Part shown: positions 52,172-61,626 of the stretch, piece after piece
Numbering within the stretch: the stretch's first letter is position 1
Layout of the letters: each line of letters begins with the position of its first letter
DNA from: JBCCQH01 sp039024435
GTDB taxonomy: Bacteria > Bacteroidota > Bacteroidia > J057 > JADKCL01
Direction: 5' to 3'
Length of the DNA stretch: 64,000 nucleotides
NCBI GenBank assembly: GCA_039024435.1
Contig: JBCCQH010000008.1
Location: 34,255 to 98,254, forward strand
Made by a program: the position numbers and the translations under genes
The notes under the pieces: model-generated
Told to the model about the DNA's origin: nothing
The model's input: only the letters and a program-made list of their open reading frames with translations
The model's database searches: none

Positions 52172-53407
52172 ATGAGAACAACTTTACTATTCGCATTTGC
52201 CTTGCTGCTGGTATACTCGTTGCCCGCGCAGGTAGTTAACGACTCAGTTAGTTTGACCCCCGGCTACGCCAATCAGGTGTTCTATAGCATGAACAATGGT
52301 GAAGCCGGAAGCTCTGACAATACCAATTGGGATCTCGCCATCGAAGCATTCGGATTCAGTGCCGCCATCCGCGTCAACGGCTCCCAAGACGTTCAACTCT
52401 ACGCTCACAAGAACGGAGACAACTCCGACTTCGGAACGGCGATTGATACCAGCGGTATGCAACGCCTTTATAACTCAGACACCATGTGGTCCAAGGGTGC
52501 CGGCAATATGACGGCCGATCCCAATAACCTCGTGGACCTCGGCTGGGGGATCTACAACACCACGACTCACCACGTAACGGGTGATTCGATGTTTGTCCTG
52601 CGTCTATCCGACGGTACTTGGAAACAGATCGATTTCGTACGGCTAGCCGGTGGAGTTTATGAATTCCGCCACGCGGACCTGGACGGAAGCAACGCCGTAA
52701 CCGCAATGGGCGACAAAGCCAACTATACGGGTAAAAATTTCATGTACTATTCGGTAGCAGACAACATGTTTTTAGATCGTGAGCCGAGCGTTCCCTGGGA
52801 TCTCGTCTTTACCGGGTATCAAACAGCACTTGCGCCGGGCGTCTGGTACGGTGTAACTGGTGTTCTCTCCAATGCGGGTGTATCGGTCGCCGAAGCGGGC
52901 GGCCTCTCAAACCCGAATGGCTACATGGACTACACGTCGCATACCTTCGATAACAAAATCAATACCATTGGCTGGGACTGGAAGACGTTCAGCTTCCAGA
53001 ATGGTTTCATAGTGGATGATTCGCTTGCCTACTTCGTGAGTGATCGCTTGGGCCGCGTCTGGCGCATTGTCTTCACGGCATTTGCCGGTAGCTCCAGTGG
53101 TGACGTGCACTTTGACAAAGAGCTAATCGCTAATGTAAATGCCGACGCCACGGCCGATATCCAAGCGTTCGAGATGTATCCGAACCCCAGCACCGACGGC
53201 AATGTCAACATCGTGTACGACATTCGCGCGGATCGGGCGGAACTCACCATCACCGACCTTTCCGGTCGCACCGTGCGTCGAATGGACGCACCGCGCAGCG
53301 GCTTCCAAAATCTGTACCTGTCTCTCAATGATCTTGAGGCGGGCATGTACATCGTGACCCTTACCACCGAAAAACAAAGTACAAATCGCAAACTTATTTT
53401 GCGATAA
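52172..53407 (+). CDS. HmuY-like protein with T9SS sorting domain
   Basis: A 411-residue secreted protein with a signal peptide (LLFAFALLLVYSLPAQ). The main part has the three marks shared by the two lipoproteins further on: NWDLAIEAF, WDLVFTGYQT and IGWDWKTFSFQNGFIV. These recur in HmuY-family haem-binding proteins. The C-terminus is a type A T9SS signal (FEMYPNPSTDGNVNIVYD, then LTITDLSGRTV, then GMYIVTLTTEKQ, ending NRKLILR). It would therefore be exported to the cell surface. Haem ligands such as His were not verified. It is the first HmuY-like gene of the locus. Confidence 0.88.
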   Translation: MRTTLLFAFALLLVYSLPAQVVNDSVSLTPGYANQVFYSMNNGEAGSSDNTNWDLAIEAFGFSAAIRVNGSQDVQLYAHKNGDNSDFGTAIDTSGMQRLYNSDTMWSKGAGNMTADPNNLVDLGWGIYNTTTHHVTGDSMFVLRLSDGTWKQIDFVRLAGGVYEFRHADLDGSNAVTAMGDKANYTGKNFMYYSVADNMFLDREPSVPWDLVFTGYQTALAPGVWYGVTGVLSNAGVSVAEAGGLSNPNGYMDYTSHTFDNKINTIGWDWKTFSFQNGFIVDDSLAYFVSDRLGRVWRIVFTAFAGSSSGDVHFDKELIANVNADATADIQAFEMYPNPSTDGNVNIVYDIRADRAELTITDLSGRTVRRMDAPRSGFQNLYLSLNDLEAGMYIVTLTTEKQSTNRKLILR

Positions 53408-53502
53408 CCAAAAATTTGACCAGTATTCATCCTTATCTTTTTTAGAATCAGCGATAAAGCCGTTCCCGCAAGGGGACGGCTTACGCTCCCAAAAAAAAGC
53501 AC

Positions 53503-54459
53503 ATGAAGTCATATTTGATTCTGCCCCTCGCCCTCTTGTTTGCTACTTCACTCTGGGGACAAGATGCAGCCGAGAAGAAAGCCAAGGACGTCGCCGCCAT
53601 CAAATCCATGTGTGGATGTCACTCCATCACCTTCGATTATGCGGAAACTTTCCCCGTGGATACGGCCTACAAATTGCATGAGCCCTATCACGCCGCGGCC
53701 AATGCCGAGTGGATTTTCGTCGATGAGGAAACGGAGGACCGTCTGGTCATTCAACACTTGTTGATTGTTGGTGGCAACATGATCATCAAGCATTGGCGCC
53801 AGGATTGGGTCTACGAAGAGACCGACCACTACCAGTTTGATGGTGATCTGAGTTGGAAGTACACCAAGTTGCCTCAGGACGCGGTAGCCGGCCAATGGAC
53901 GCAGCTCGTCACCCAGGTCGATGACAGCCCACGCTATGTAGGCTCGGCTACTTGGGTCCACGTCGATGGCAAGAGCTACTGGGAAAACACCAGCGATGCA
54001 CCTCTTCCCCGCCGCGAATTTTCCAAGCGCAGTGATTACAATGTCATGCGCCGAAAGAACCGCCATCAAATCACAGATTACGGCTGGTTGCACGATCAAG
54101 ACAATGTAAAGATCCTCCGCAAAGACGGTCAGGATACCCCGCTGGTTGCCGAAAAAGGACGCAACATGTACACGCGCCGCGCGGATAGCGATTGCGAAGT
54201 CGCCCAAAAATGGTGGAAAAAACACCGCGACTTCTGGCGCTTGGTTCGGGCGGAATGGGAAGACATCTACTCTCAAAACGACAACCTGTACATGCACCTC
54301 AAAATCGACGAGCAAAAGATGTACGAAAAGATGTTCGCCCTCGACATGGAAATGGCCCCCAACGCCGACGACAAGCCGGAGGTAGTGCGGGAAAAAGTGC
54401 GGGGCATCATCAAACAGTACCTTGCCGACGAGAAAACCAACCAGGACGCCGTCTACTAA
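53503..54459 (+). CDS. DUF6607 family protein
   Basis: A 318-residue secreted protein with a signal peptide (LPLALLFATSLWGQ). A CGCH motif lies near residue 38 (SMCGCHSITFDYAETF), a possible metal or haem contact. The conserved region includes HLLIVGGNMIIKHWRQDWVYE and YWENTSDAPLPRREFSKRSDYN. DUF6607 genes are found next to TonB-receptor and HmuY-like genes in Bacteroidota, so a role in uptake is likely but unproven. An 11-bp stem with a GCAA loop (53457-53482) lies just before its start and could affect translation. It is followed 23 bp later by DUF6686. Confidence 0.85.
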   Translation: MKSYLILPLALLFATSLWGQDAAEKKAKDVAAIKSMCGCHSITFDYAETFPVDTAYKLHEPYHAAANAEWIFVDEETEDRLVIQHLLIVGGNMIIKHWRQDWVYEETDHYQFDGDLSWKYTKLPQDAVAGQWTQLVTQVDDSPRYVGSATWVHVDGKSYWENTSDAPLPRREFSKRSDYNVMRRKNRHQITDYGWLHDQDNVKILRKDGQDTPLVAEKGRNMYTRRADSDCEVAQKWWKKHRDFWRLVRAEWEDIYSQNDNLYMHLKIDEQKMYEKMFALDMEMAPNADDKPEVVREKVRGIIKQYLADEKTNQDAVY

Positions 54460-54482
54460 TCCACAATCTCAAGTTTCCTACC

Positions 54483-54821
54483 ATGAGCATGAATCACTCT
54501 CCGAGCTTTCAAATTCTGCACCACAATGAAGTGGGTTACATCGCGCGGTGTTCCTGCTGCGAAGACGTCCAGATAGAACTCGGCAACATCGCCACCCACA
54601 TGGACGTGGAAAGTTTTCACAACTTCCACGCCTCGCTGATCGAAATTTCGCACGATCTGGAAAGCTCCCTTGCTGAAGCGCCCAGTGGGCAGAAAATCAT
54701 GCTGCGGACGCCAGTGCAAAACATCTATATGGCATTTACACTCCGTGAATTTGCCGCTACCCTTGATCTCTTCGGTCAAGCTTCCGTCATGTTAGAAATC
54801 AATGAACTGGTAGGAGACTAA
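54483..54821 (+). CDS. DUF6686 family protein
   Basis: A 112-residue cytoplasmic protein without signal peptide. A CSCC cysteine pair lies near residue 23 (GYIARCSCCEDVQIELGN), as in DUF6686. The remainder is a compact alpha/beta fold with SGQKIMLRTPVQNIYMAF. Cys pairs of this kind may bind iron or haem, or form a disulfide; none is shown. The start ATG at 54483 lies 23 bp after DUF6607, and the TonB receptor starts 4 bp after its stop, so the four genes are one operon. Confidence 0.85.
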   Translation: MSMNHSPSFQILHHNEVGYIARCSCCEDVQIELGNIATHMDVESFHNFHASLIEISHDLESSLAEAPSGQKIMLRTPVQNIYMAFTLREFAATLDLFGQASVMLEINELVGD

Positions 54822-54825
54822 AACT

Positions 54826-57093
54826 ATGCGCCTGGTAAGTCCTTTGGTTGGATTGTTACTGCTGCTATTGTGCTCGCCTGCAGTGGGACAGATGATCACA
54901 GTGCAGGACAACGCTGGAAAACCGATTTCCGGAGCCCAAATTCAAGTGGAATTTCCCGGGGCCGGAAAAACAACTCTGATTGCCGACAATGCTGGAACGG
55001 CGCGCTTCCCCGAGGAAGCGATCCGCTCCAGCAAAGAGGTTTACGTTTCGGTCCATGAAATCGGATTTGCCCGGCAGACCGATACCCTGACCGGCAGTGG
55101 TCCCTGGACCCTCAAACTGATTCCGGGATTCTCGCTGGACGATGTCGTCTTGATCGGTCAGCTCAGTCCGGAAAGTACCGAACGCACCGTCCACCGGGTG
55201 CGGGTGGTCGACCGTAAAAAAATCGACGCTTTGGGTGCGGTCAACCTGCGCGACGTACTCCGCAACGAGTTGAACATGCGCATCTCTCAGGACCTCGTCC
55301 TCGGCAGTAGCGTAAGTCTGCAGGGATTGGGCGGGCAAAACGTCAAAATCCTCATCGATGGCGTGCCGATGATCGGCCGGCAGAACGGCAACATTGACAT
55401 CAGCCAAATCAACCTCAACAACATCGAACGCATTGAGATTGTGGAAGGCCCCATGGCCGTATCCTTCGGAACCGATGCCTTGGCCGGTGTCATCAATCTC
55501 ATTACCCGCAAGTCCGCCGGAAGCGGGGTCAGTGTCCTCGCAAATACTTACTACGAAACCGTAGGCCAGTACAATGCCGATGCCCGGGTGACGGTTCAGG
55601 AAGGCCGCCACAGTGTGAGTGCCAGTGGTGGACGCTACTTCTTCGATGGCTGGTCGCCCAACGATGAATTTACTCTGCTCCCTCAATCCGCGATTGCCGA
55701 CAGCTTCCGCTCAAAGCCGTGGGACATGAAGGAACAGTACTTTGGCCGGATCGATTATGGACTGTCCTTAGACAAAATCAATCTGCGGCCTTATTACGAT
55801 CACTACCACGAAATCATCACCAACCGCGGTTTGCCTCGGGGGCCCTACGGCATCACCGCCTTTGACGATACCTACCGGACTTGGCGCCAGAATGTGGGCC
55901 TCAACTCCGATGGCCAAATCAGCCCCAAACTGCGCTACAATCTCGTCGCGGCATACAACCACTTTAAGCGCATCAAAAATACCCACGTGATTGATCTGAC
56001 GACCCTGGAAGATCGACTGACCGGGACCGCTTCCGATCAGGACACCTCGATTTTCAACCTTGCGATGAGCCGGGGCAGTGTCTCCTACGTGCCCACCGAC
56101 GAACGCATCAATTTCCAGGTCGGCTACGAGTTCAATCACGAAACTGCGGTTGGCGTGCGCATTGATAGCGGCCAGCGGGCCCAAACCGAAATCGCGGCGT
56201 TTGCAACCGCAGAGATTGAGCCGTTCGCCTGGCTGACCCTTCGCCCCGGACTCCGGGCCACCTACAACTCCGCGTACGAGGCTCCGCTGATTCCGTCCTT
56301 CCACACGAAATTCCGCTTGGTCACCCAGACCGAGAAATCCCTGATTGCCCGGGCCTCCTGGGCGCGCGGTTTCCGGGCCCCGACCCTCAAGGAGCTGTAT
56401 TTTGAATTTGTGGACATCAACCACAATATCCTCGGCAACCAGGATCTGCAAGCTGAGTATTCGGACAATTTTCAATTGGCATTGGACGGCCGCTTGGTGA
56501 AAGGAAGGCATTTGTTCCAGGCCAATGTCAGCGGATATTACAACGATATTCAAAACCTGATCAGCCTCGCCCAGATCCCGGACAGTGCGGTCTTTACTTA
56601 TTTCAATGTGGGCCAATTCCGCAGTCTGGGACTGCAAGGCAATGTCCGCTGGCGCTGGAAAAACCTCGACCTGGACGTGGGCGGGGCCTACATCGGTCGG
56701 TCAAATTCCTTGTCCGCCGAAGCCGGTGTCCCCGAATTCAGCTATACGCCGGAGTTCCGGGTCAACGTGCAGTACGAGATCCCCCGGATCAAAGCCCGGG
56801 TCGGTGCATTTTACAAGCACACCGGAGCGCTCCCCGGATTTGTCACCAACGATGGGGAAATCACCGAAACCCAAATTGATAACTTTTCCCAGATGGACCT
56901 CAACGTGAGCAAAGACTTCTGGGAACGCCGCATCACCTGGACCGTCGGGGGGAAAAACCTGTTCGACGTCCAAAATGTCAATGCCGGACTCGCTCCGGGA
57001 GGCGTCCACCAAACGAACTCGAGCACCCGCGCGGTCAACTGGGGCCGTAGTATTTTCACGTCAATCCGCTTTAACTTCGCTACGAATCCATGA
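54826..57093 (+). CDS. TonB-dependent receptor (haem or siderophore type)
   Basis: A 755-residue outer-membrane receptor. After a signal peptide (LVGLLLLLLCSPAVGQ), residues 22-98 form a carboxypeptidase-regulatory-like domain. The plug domain (about 110-230) contains LRDVLRNELNMRI, SVSLQGLGGQNVKILIDGVP, IERIEIVEGPMAVSFGTDAL. The barrel follows with the family's RASWARGFRAPTLKELYFEF and the terminal strand TSIRFNFATNP. A ligand cannot be deduced from the sequence, but HmuY-like neighbours argue for haem or iron. It overlaps the next HmuY gene by four bases (ATGA). Confidence 0.95.
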   Translation: MRLVSPLVGLLLLLLCSPAVGQMITVQDNAGKPISGAQIQVEFPGAGKTTLIADNAGTARFPEEAIRSSKEVYVSVHEIGFARQTDTLTGSGPWTLKLIPGFSLDDVVLIGQLSPESTERTVHRVRVVDRKKIDALGAVNLRDVLRNELNMRISQDLVLGSSVSLQGLGGQNVKILIDGVPMIGRQNGNIDISQINLNNIERIEIVEGPMAVSFGTDALAGVINLITRKSAGSGVSVLANTYYETVGQYNADARVTVQEGRHSVSASGGRYFFDGWSPNDEFTLLPQSAIADSFRSKPWDMKEQYFGRIDYGLSLDKINLRPYYDHYHEIITNRGLPRGPYGITAFDDTYRTWRQNVGLNSDGQISPKLRYNLVAAYNHFKRIKNTHVIDLTTLEDRLTGTASDQDTSIFNLAMSRGSVSYVPTDERINFQVGYEFNHETAVGVRIDSGQRAQTEIAAFATAEIEPFAWLTLRPGLRATYNSAYEAPLIPSFHTKFRLVTQTEKSLIARASWARGFRAPTLKELYFEFVDINHNILGNQDLQAEYSDNFQLALDGRLVKGRHLFQANVSGYYNDIQNLISLAQIPDSAVFTYFNVGQFRSLGLQGNVRWRWKNLDLDVGGAYIGRSNSLSAEAGVPEFSYTPEFRVNVQYEIPRIKARVGAFYKHTGALPGFVTNDGEITETQIDNFSQMDLNVSKDFWERRITWTVGGKNLFDVQNVNAGLAPGGVHQTNSSTRAVNWGRSIFTSIRFNFATNP

Positions 57094-58055
57094 AACGCAT
57101 CGCACTCTTTTGTTCCTGCCTGCTGCTGACGCTCACCGCTTGTGACCCGGGAGAAAGCCCGGTTGCTCCCCCGGAACCCACCGATGCTTCCATTGTGCAA
57201 GTGGACATGCAGCCGAACTACGACGATCAGCTTTTCTTTAATCTGGCCACCGAATCCGTCGTTGCAACCATCCCGAAAGTATCCTGGGACCTGGGCTTTG
57301 AAGCCCACACCGATGGCTGGCGCGTCTATCTCAACAGTTCCCGGGGCGGCGCCATCCACCGCACAAACTCAACCGACTTTGGGGTGATGACCAGTACCGA
57401 CGCGGCGGTTTGGCAACACGATGCGAGCAGTTGGCATCCGGACAGCACGGCCGCCGGAGATTACCGTACCTTGCCGGAAGTTTTGGTGCTGGACCGGGGT
57501 TACAATGCGGAAGGTCTGCATACCGGCTACCGCAAGTTCCAAGTGGAAAGTCACTCGGTCTCCGGCTATCAGATCCGGGTCATGGACCTCGACGGCGGCA
57601 ATGAAGCCATCATTGATCTGCCCAAGGACGCGGCCAAAAATCGGGTCGCAGTCTCTTTCGAGTCCAACTCCGTAGTTGAGGCCGAACCGGATACCGAGTT
57701 GTGGGACCTGCTTTTCACGCAGTACACCCACCTGTTTGCCGATCCGCCCCTGCCCTACCTCGTAAATGGCGTGTTGATCAATCAGGCCCGGGTCGCCGTG
57801 GCCATTGACCACGAGATCGACTTTGTCGACATTACGCTGGCCCACGCTCAGTCGCTGGAATACAGCACCGCCGCCGATGTAATCGGCTACAATTGGAAAA
57901 TATTTACTTTTACCAGTGGCTTTGTGGTATTGCCGGAGATGAATTACATCATCCGCGATGGCGATGGCCGCTACTTCAAACTACATTTCATCGATTTCTA
58001 CGATGACTTGGGTGAGAAGGGTGCCCCAAAATTTGAAATGCAAGAATTGATCTGA
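57090..58055 (+). CDS. HmuY-family lipoprotein, paralog 1
   Basis: A 321-residue lipoprotein with lipobox LTAC near residue 18. It carries the shared HmuY-like marks WDLGFEAHTDGW, LWDLLFTQYTH, YLVNGVLINQARVAVAI and IGYNWKIFTFTSGFVVL. HmuY proteins capture haem and hand it to the TonB receptor. It is translationally coupled to that receptor (four-base overlap). Compared with the T9SS paralog at 52172 it lacks the sorting tail and is anchored by lipid instead. A strong terminator follows. Confidence 0.88.
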   Translation: MKRIALFCSCLLLTLTACDPGESPVAPPEPTDASIVQVDMQPNYDDQLFFNLATESVVATIPKVSWDLGFEAHTDGWRVYLNSSRGGAIHRTNSTDFGVMTSTDAAVWQHDASSWHPDSTAAGDYRTLPEVLVLDRGYNAEGLHTGYRKFQVESHSVSGYQIRVMDLDGGNEAIIDLPKDAAKNRVAVSFESNSVVEAEPDTELWDLLFTQYTHLFADPPLPYLVNGVLINQARVAVAIDHEIDFVDITLAHAQSLEYSTAADVIGYNWKIFTFTSGFVVLPEMNYIIRDGDGRYFKLHFIDFYDDLGEKGAPKFEMQELI

Positions 58056-58119
58056 CTTATCTTCATCCATGCATAGCGGTGCCGCCGGGTGCCGCATTTG
58101 TAACCAACTTAAGCAACCG

Positions 58120-58150
58120 CCAGGGCCCTTGTGGCCCTGGTGTTTTTTTA
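58120..58150 (+). terminator. Intrinsic terminator after HmuY paralog 1
   Basis: CCAGGGCC (58120-58127) pairs with GGCCCTGG (58133-58140) around a 5-base loop, followed by TGTTTTTTTA. It closes the operon that runs from the HmuY-like T9SS gene to this lipoprotein. The HmuY paralog 2 beyond it must have its own promoter. Confidence 0.9.
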
Positions 58151-58306
58151 TTATATTATTTTTCATAAAGCTGCAAATTGGTGGTTCATGAATAAAGTGT
58201 TTACCGGTAATCCGGCTTGGGCCTTTCTCGAGAAACGTTTTTTTCATGCGTGCCATCCTCACTCAAACCGCCATTTGCGCCGTACACCCAATTTAAACGT
58301 GCCAGA

Positions 58307-59278
58307 ATGCGACACCAGTTAATCTTATCCAGCCTACTTGCCGTCATCATGATGGCCTGCGACCCCGGGGAAAACAGCGTACCGGAACCGCCCGTTGTTT
58401 ACGATATCACACTGGATATGGGCGGCGATGGCCGCAAAAACCAAATTTTCTTCAATCTGGCCGACACTTCGGCTACCAATACCATCGACCGCACCGCTTG
58501 GGATTTATCCTTTGAAGCCTCAGCGGAGGGATGGGTCATTTTCCTGAATACGGCCAATTGCAGCAAAATCTACCGCACCGAAACCAGTGATTTTGCCGGT
58601 GTGAGCGCCATTGGGCAACTCCCGGTCCACTACGACGCCAGCAGCCAATCCCCCGATAGTACCGCGGTGGGGGACTACCGCAACCAAATGGAGGTGTACA
58701 TCCTGGACCGAGGCTTTGACACCCTCGGTAATCCGCTGGGCAAGGTGAAGTTCATGGTCCTCAGTCACTCGGCCTCGGAGTATGTCTGCCGTTTCGCTGA
58801 TCTCAACGGCGACAATCTCCGGGACATCACCATTCCGAAAGATCCCCTCCGCAACCGCGTGGCCTTGTCCTTGACGAGCAATACCGTGGTGGCCTGCGAG
58901 CCAGAAACCGATCAGTGGCACTTGCTGTTTACCCGTTATTGCGACGTGATTTACAGCCCCGTATGGGATTTGGAAACGCATTACGGGGTCTCCGGAGTAT
59001 TGATCAATCGCAACTACGTCGCGGTCGCCGTCGATACTTCCCATACCTTTGACGAAATCGACATTGCCCTCGCCGCTCAGCAAGCGTACGGCGATGCTGC
59101 GGACGTCATCGGGTACAACTGGAAATTTTTTGACGGTCAGGATTACACGATTGACTTCAACCGCAATTTCGTGTTGCGGGATGCCGATCAGCGGTATTTC
59201 AAATTGCGCTTCCTGGATTTCGTCAATGCAGACCGGCAATCCGGCTATCCCCGCTTCGAAATGGTAGAACTGTATTGA
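58307..59278 (+). CDS. HmuY-family lipoprotein, paralog 2
   Basis: A 323-residue lipoprotein with the signal LILSSLLAVIMMAC. It is closely related to the preceding lipoprotein: DLSFEASAEGW, WHLLFTRYCD, YGVSGVLINRNYVAVAV, IGYNWKFF and YFKLRFLDF match its blocks. It has extra cysteines (ANCSKIY, VACEPETD, YVCRF) that may form disulfides. The terminator at 58120 separates it from the operon, so it may be regulated on its own. The ATG at 58307 is preferred; an upstream start would bury the signal peptide. The two genes look like a tandem duplication. Confidence 0.88.
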   Translation: MRHQLILSSLLAVIMMACDPGENSVPEPPVVYDITLDMGGDGRKNQIFFNLADTSATNTIDRTAWDLSFEASAEGWVIFLNTANCSKIYRTETSDFAGVSAIGQLPVHYDASSQSPDSTAVGDYRNQMEVYILDRGFDTLGNPLGKVKFMVLSHSASEYVCRFADLNGDNLRDITIPKDPLRNRVALSLTSNTVVACEPETDQWHLLFTRYCDVIYSPVWDLETHYGVSGVLINRNYVAVAVDTSHTFDEIDIALAAQQAYGDAADVIGYNWKFFDGQDYTIDFNRNFVLRDADQRYFKLRFLDFVNADRQSGYPRFEMVELY

Positions 59279-59368
59279 GGCGCGGTCCGGTACTCTCGCC
59301 CGGAGGCCAAGTTCCCGCTGGGAACACCGCATTCATCTCCCGAGGAAACGACTAAATGGAATCATCCG

Positions 59369-61516
59369 CTACTCCACTACTGCCTTGCGCAGGATCACGT
59401 CGTCCCCCCAAGTGACCCGTACCAAATAGATCCCCGCCGGCTCCGCCCGCAGGTCGATGACCAGCCGGTCATCGGCGATCCACTCCGAGGCGTACAAGAT
59501 GCGCCCATCCGTGCCCAAGATTTCGATCCGCAAAGGCTCGTAGGGCAGGCCGGCCACTTCCAGGTTGATCCAGCCATCTGAGGGATTTGGAAAGACGCGC
59601 AGCCGTTCTTCCTTTCTGGCGTAGTCGACGAGATTGATCGGCTCGGTATCCGGAACCGCGGTCGGATAGCTCAATCGGGCGCCATCGCACGCCAGGCGCT
59701 GCGAGACAAAGACAAAGTTTGCCCCCGGCTCGACGACGAAGTCGGGGCCAAACGCTACCCGGCCCGGTCCCCCGGCCCCCACCAGCCAAAGCTCCGCCGC
59801 CCGTTCATTTCCCCGCCCATCCCGTCGCACCCGGAGCTGGCAATTGAGATAAACCGAATCCCGATAGGTATACACCACCGGGGTTTCCGTACAGCCAATG
59901 CAGCCAAACGCAGCCCCGAGCTTCCGCGGAAATTCGCCTTCAATCCTAAGTTGACCCCGCTCGGAGTCCCGGTAGTCATTGACGATCTGATTGGGGAACG
60001 CGCAGTGGTAAGCATTGTACAGCAGCAAAAAATCCATCCCACTGCTGAGTTTTGAGCCTTCAGCCCGGCCGTGGTCGCCTTCGGCCCCCCGAGGATGTAC
60101 CCAGCGGTCGCTCGATTGCCACTCGACCACATTGTCACAGGCAAAGGTACGCCCGGAAGCATCCTCGTAAGGCAAGGGATTGACATCTTCCGTACTGATC
60201 CAGCAAAACTTCTTGCAGGGCGCTGCGTCGAGCAACCGCCGGGCTTCCACTACGATGTCCCCGTCCAAGTTTCCCCCATAAAGGATGTTTTGCAGTAGGG
60301 GGTATATTTCGGCGCCGTTGAGGTCGGCAACGAATGCGGTCAACTCGGGTGGAAACGTATTGCTCATTGCGGCCAAGGATAGCACCTGGGTGACGAAAAC
60401 CGGATTCTTGAGGTTCCAGCAGATGTCGTCCAGGTTGGTGGCATCCACCTCATCGGAAACTGCCGCGGCTACGGCTTGCAGCGCACCGGGAAAATCGTTC
60501 AAGCATACATCGACCGGGGGGAGGCTCGCAAACAGGCCCCGAATGGCGTTCCAGCAGGCCCCACCGGCCACCATTGAGATCGCGTCGTGGTAGTTGCGCG
60601 CAAAACCCAAGTCGGTGTTGTTCTCGGTGATGTAGTTCGCGGCCTCGGCCATGGGCCAGGAGTATACGATCAACTGCGGCCCCACGGGCACCTTGGTTCC
60701 GTAGGGAGAGCGGATGTACCACCGGTCCTGCCGCAGCCGGCTGATGATCAGGTGGGCCAAGCGCTGCCCCTTGACCCGCACATCCTCGCCTCGCACGAAG
60801 ACTGCGTCGGGCGGTAGACAGGCTTTAACCAAGGCGGCACCGAGCAGCAGGTAGTTCATCTGGTCGCCCGAGGGGACATTTGCGTAGCGCTCGGTATTTT
60901 CCCGGCCTTCATTGCACAACAAAGGCGATTCGGTGCAACTGAAGCCGGGGAAGTTGGGATTGCCCGCGATATCCAATTGACGGTGGTAATCGAGCGGCAT
61001 GTCATTGCGCAGGAAAAAACCGTCGACCACGCCGGGATAGCCATACTTGGTCTCGGCCGTGCTGTCTAGGCGCGCGTAGGCCTCCAGTGCTTGCCAAAGT
61101 TCCCGGGCGGTCTTTTCTTTTTGGGCTGGCTGGTCGGTGAGGTCGGCTAGGCGGTACTCCATGGCCAGCATCCCAATGTACCACCCCAGATGGATCGTGC
61201 CGTCCGCTCCGCCGTGGACGCCCCCGCGCCCGGTATCCCCGATGCCACAGCGCCCGCGGTTTTGGCCAAAGGAGTAGTTCCACTGGCAATCGGCCCAGGG
61301 CGCCAGCCACGCCACCGGAATCATGCTTCCGGGAACCGTCCGTGGATCGTCGACCACCTTGACGAACCCCGGATTGTCGACGGTTCCGTCTCCGTACAGC
61401 CGGTAACGGTGCTTCCAATACTTCGCGTGGTTGAGTTCGGGGGTTTGCGTCCGGGCGGGCCCGGCCGCACACAAAAACACCCCCAAGAGCAGGAATGAAG
61501 CCGCAATTCTACGCAT
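59369..61516 (-). CDS. Secreted T9SS cargo protein of unknown function
   Basis: A 715-residue protein with a signal peptide (AASFLLLGVFLCAAGPART) and a type A T9SS sorting domain at the end (RVFPNPSDGWINLEV, IEILGTDGRILY, GIYLVRVTWGDD). The long central region is helix-rich with paired helices (LGWYIGMLAMEYRLADL, ELWQALEAYARLD) and many Cys residues (SCTESPLLCNEG, AAPCKKFCW, GCIGCTE), suggesting disulfides. An (alpha/alpha) barrel as in some glycoside hydrolases is possible, but no catalytic residues were recognised. It stands alone, divergent from the GT-C gene. Start ATG at 61516. Confidence 0.85.
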   Translation of the reverse strand: MRRIAASFLLLGVFLCAAGPARTQTPELNHAKYWKHRYRLYGDGTVDNPGFVKVVDDPRTVPGSMIPVAWLAPWADCQWNYSFGQNRGRCGIGDTGRGGVHGGADGTIHLGWYIGMLAMEYRLADLTDQPAQKEKTARELWQALEAYARLDSTAETKYGYPGVVDGFFLRNDMPLDYHRQLDIAGNPNFPGFSCTESPLLCNEGRENTERYANVPSGDQMNYLLLGAALVKACLPPDAVFVRGEDVRVKGQRLAHLIISRLRQDRWYIRSPYGTKVPVGPQLIVYSWPMAEAANYITENNTDLGFARNYHDAISMVAGGACWNAIRGLFASLPPVDVCLNDFPGALQAVAAAVSDEVDATNLDDICWNLKNPVFVTQVLSLAAMSNTFPPELTAFVADLNGAEIYPLLQNILYGGNLDGDIVVEARRLLDAAPCKKFCWISTEDVNPLPYEDASGRTFACDNVVEWQSSDRWVHPRGAEGDHGRAEGSKLSSGMDFLLLYNAYHCAFPNQIVNDYRDSERGQLRIEGEFPRKLGAAFGCIGCTETPVVYTYRDSVYLNCQLRVRRDGRGNERAAELWLVGAGGPGRVAFGPDFVVEPGANFVFVSQRLACDGARLSYPTAVPDTEPINLVDYARKEERLRVFPNPSDGWINLEVAGLPYEPLRIEILGTDGRILYASEWIADDRLVIDLRAEPAGIYLVRVTWGDDVILRKAVVE

Positions 61517-61626
61517 GGTAGCGGTTTGGTTACAAGATGGCGAATCCAAAATAAGGCAAAATTCGCTTTTTCCCTATCTTGCGGGCAGAATCTGCGGGGA
61601 ATCACGCCCCGCGCCCTCTAACCGCA

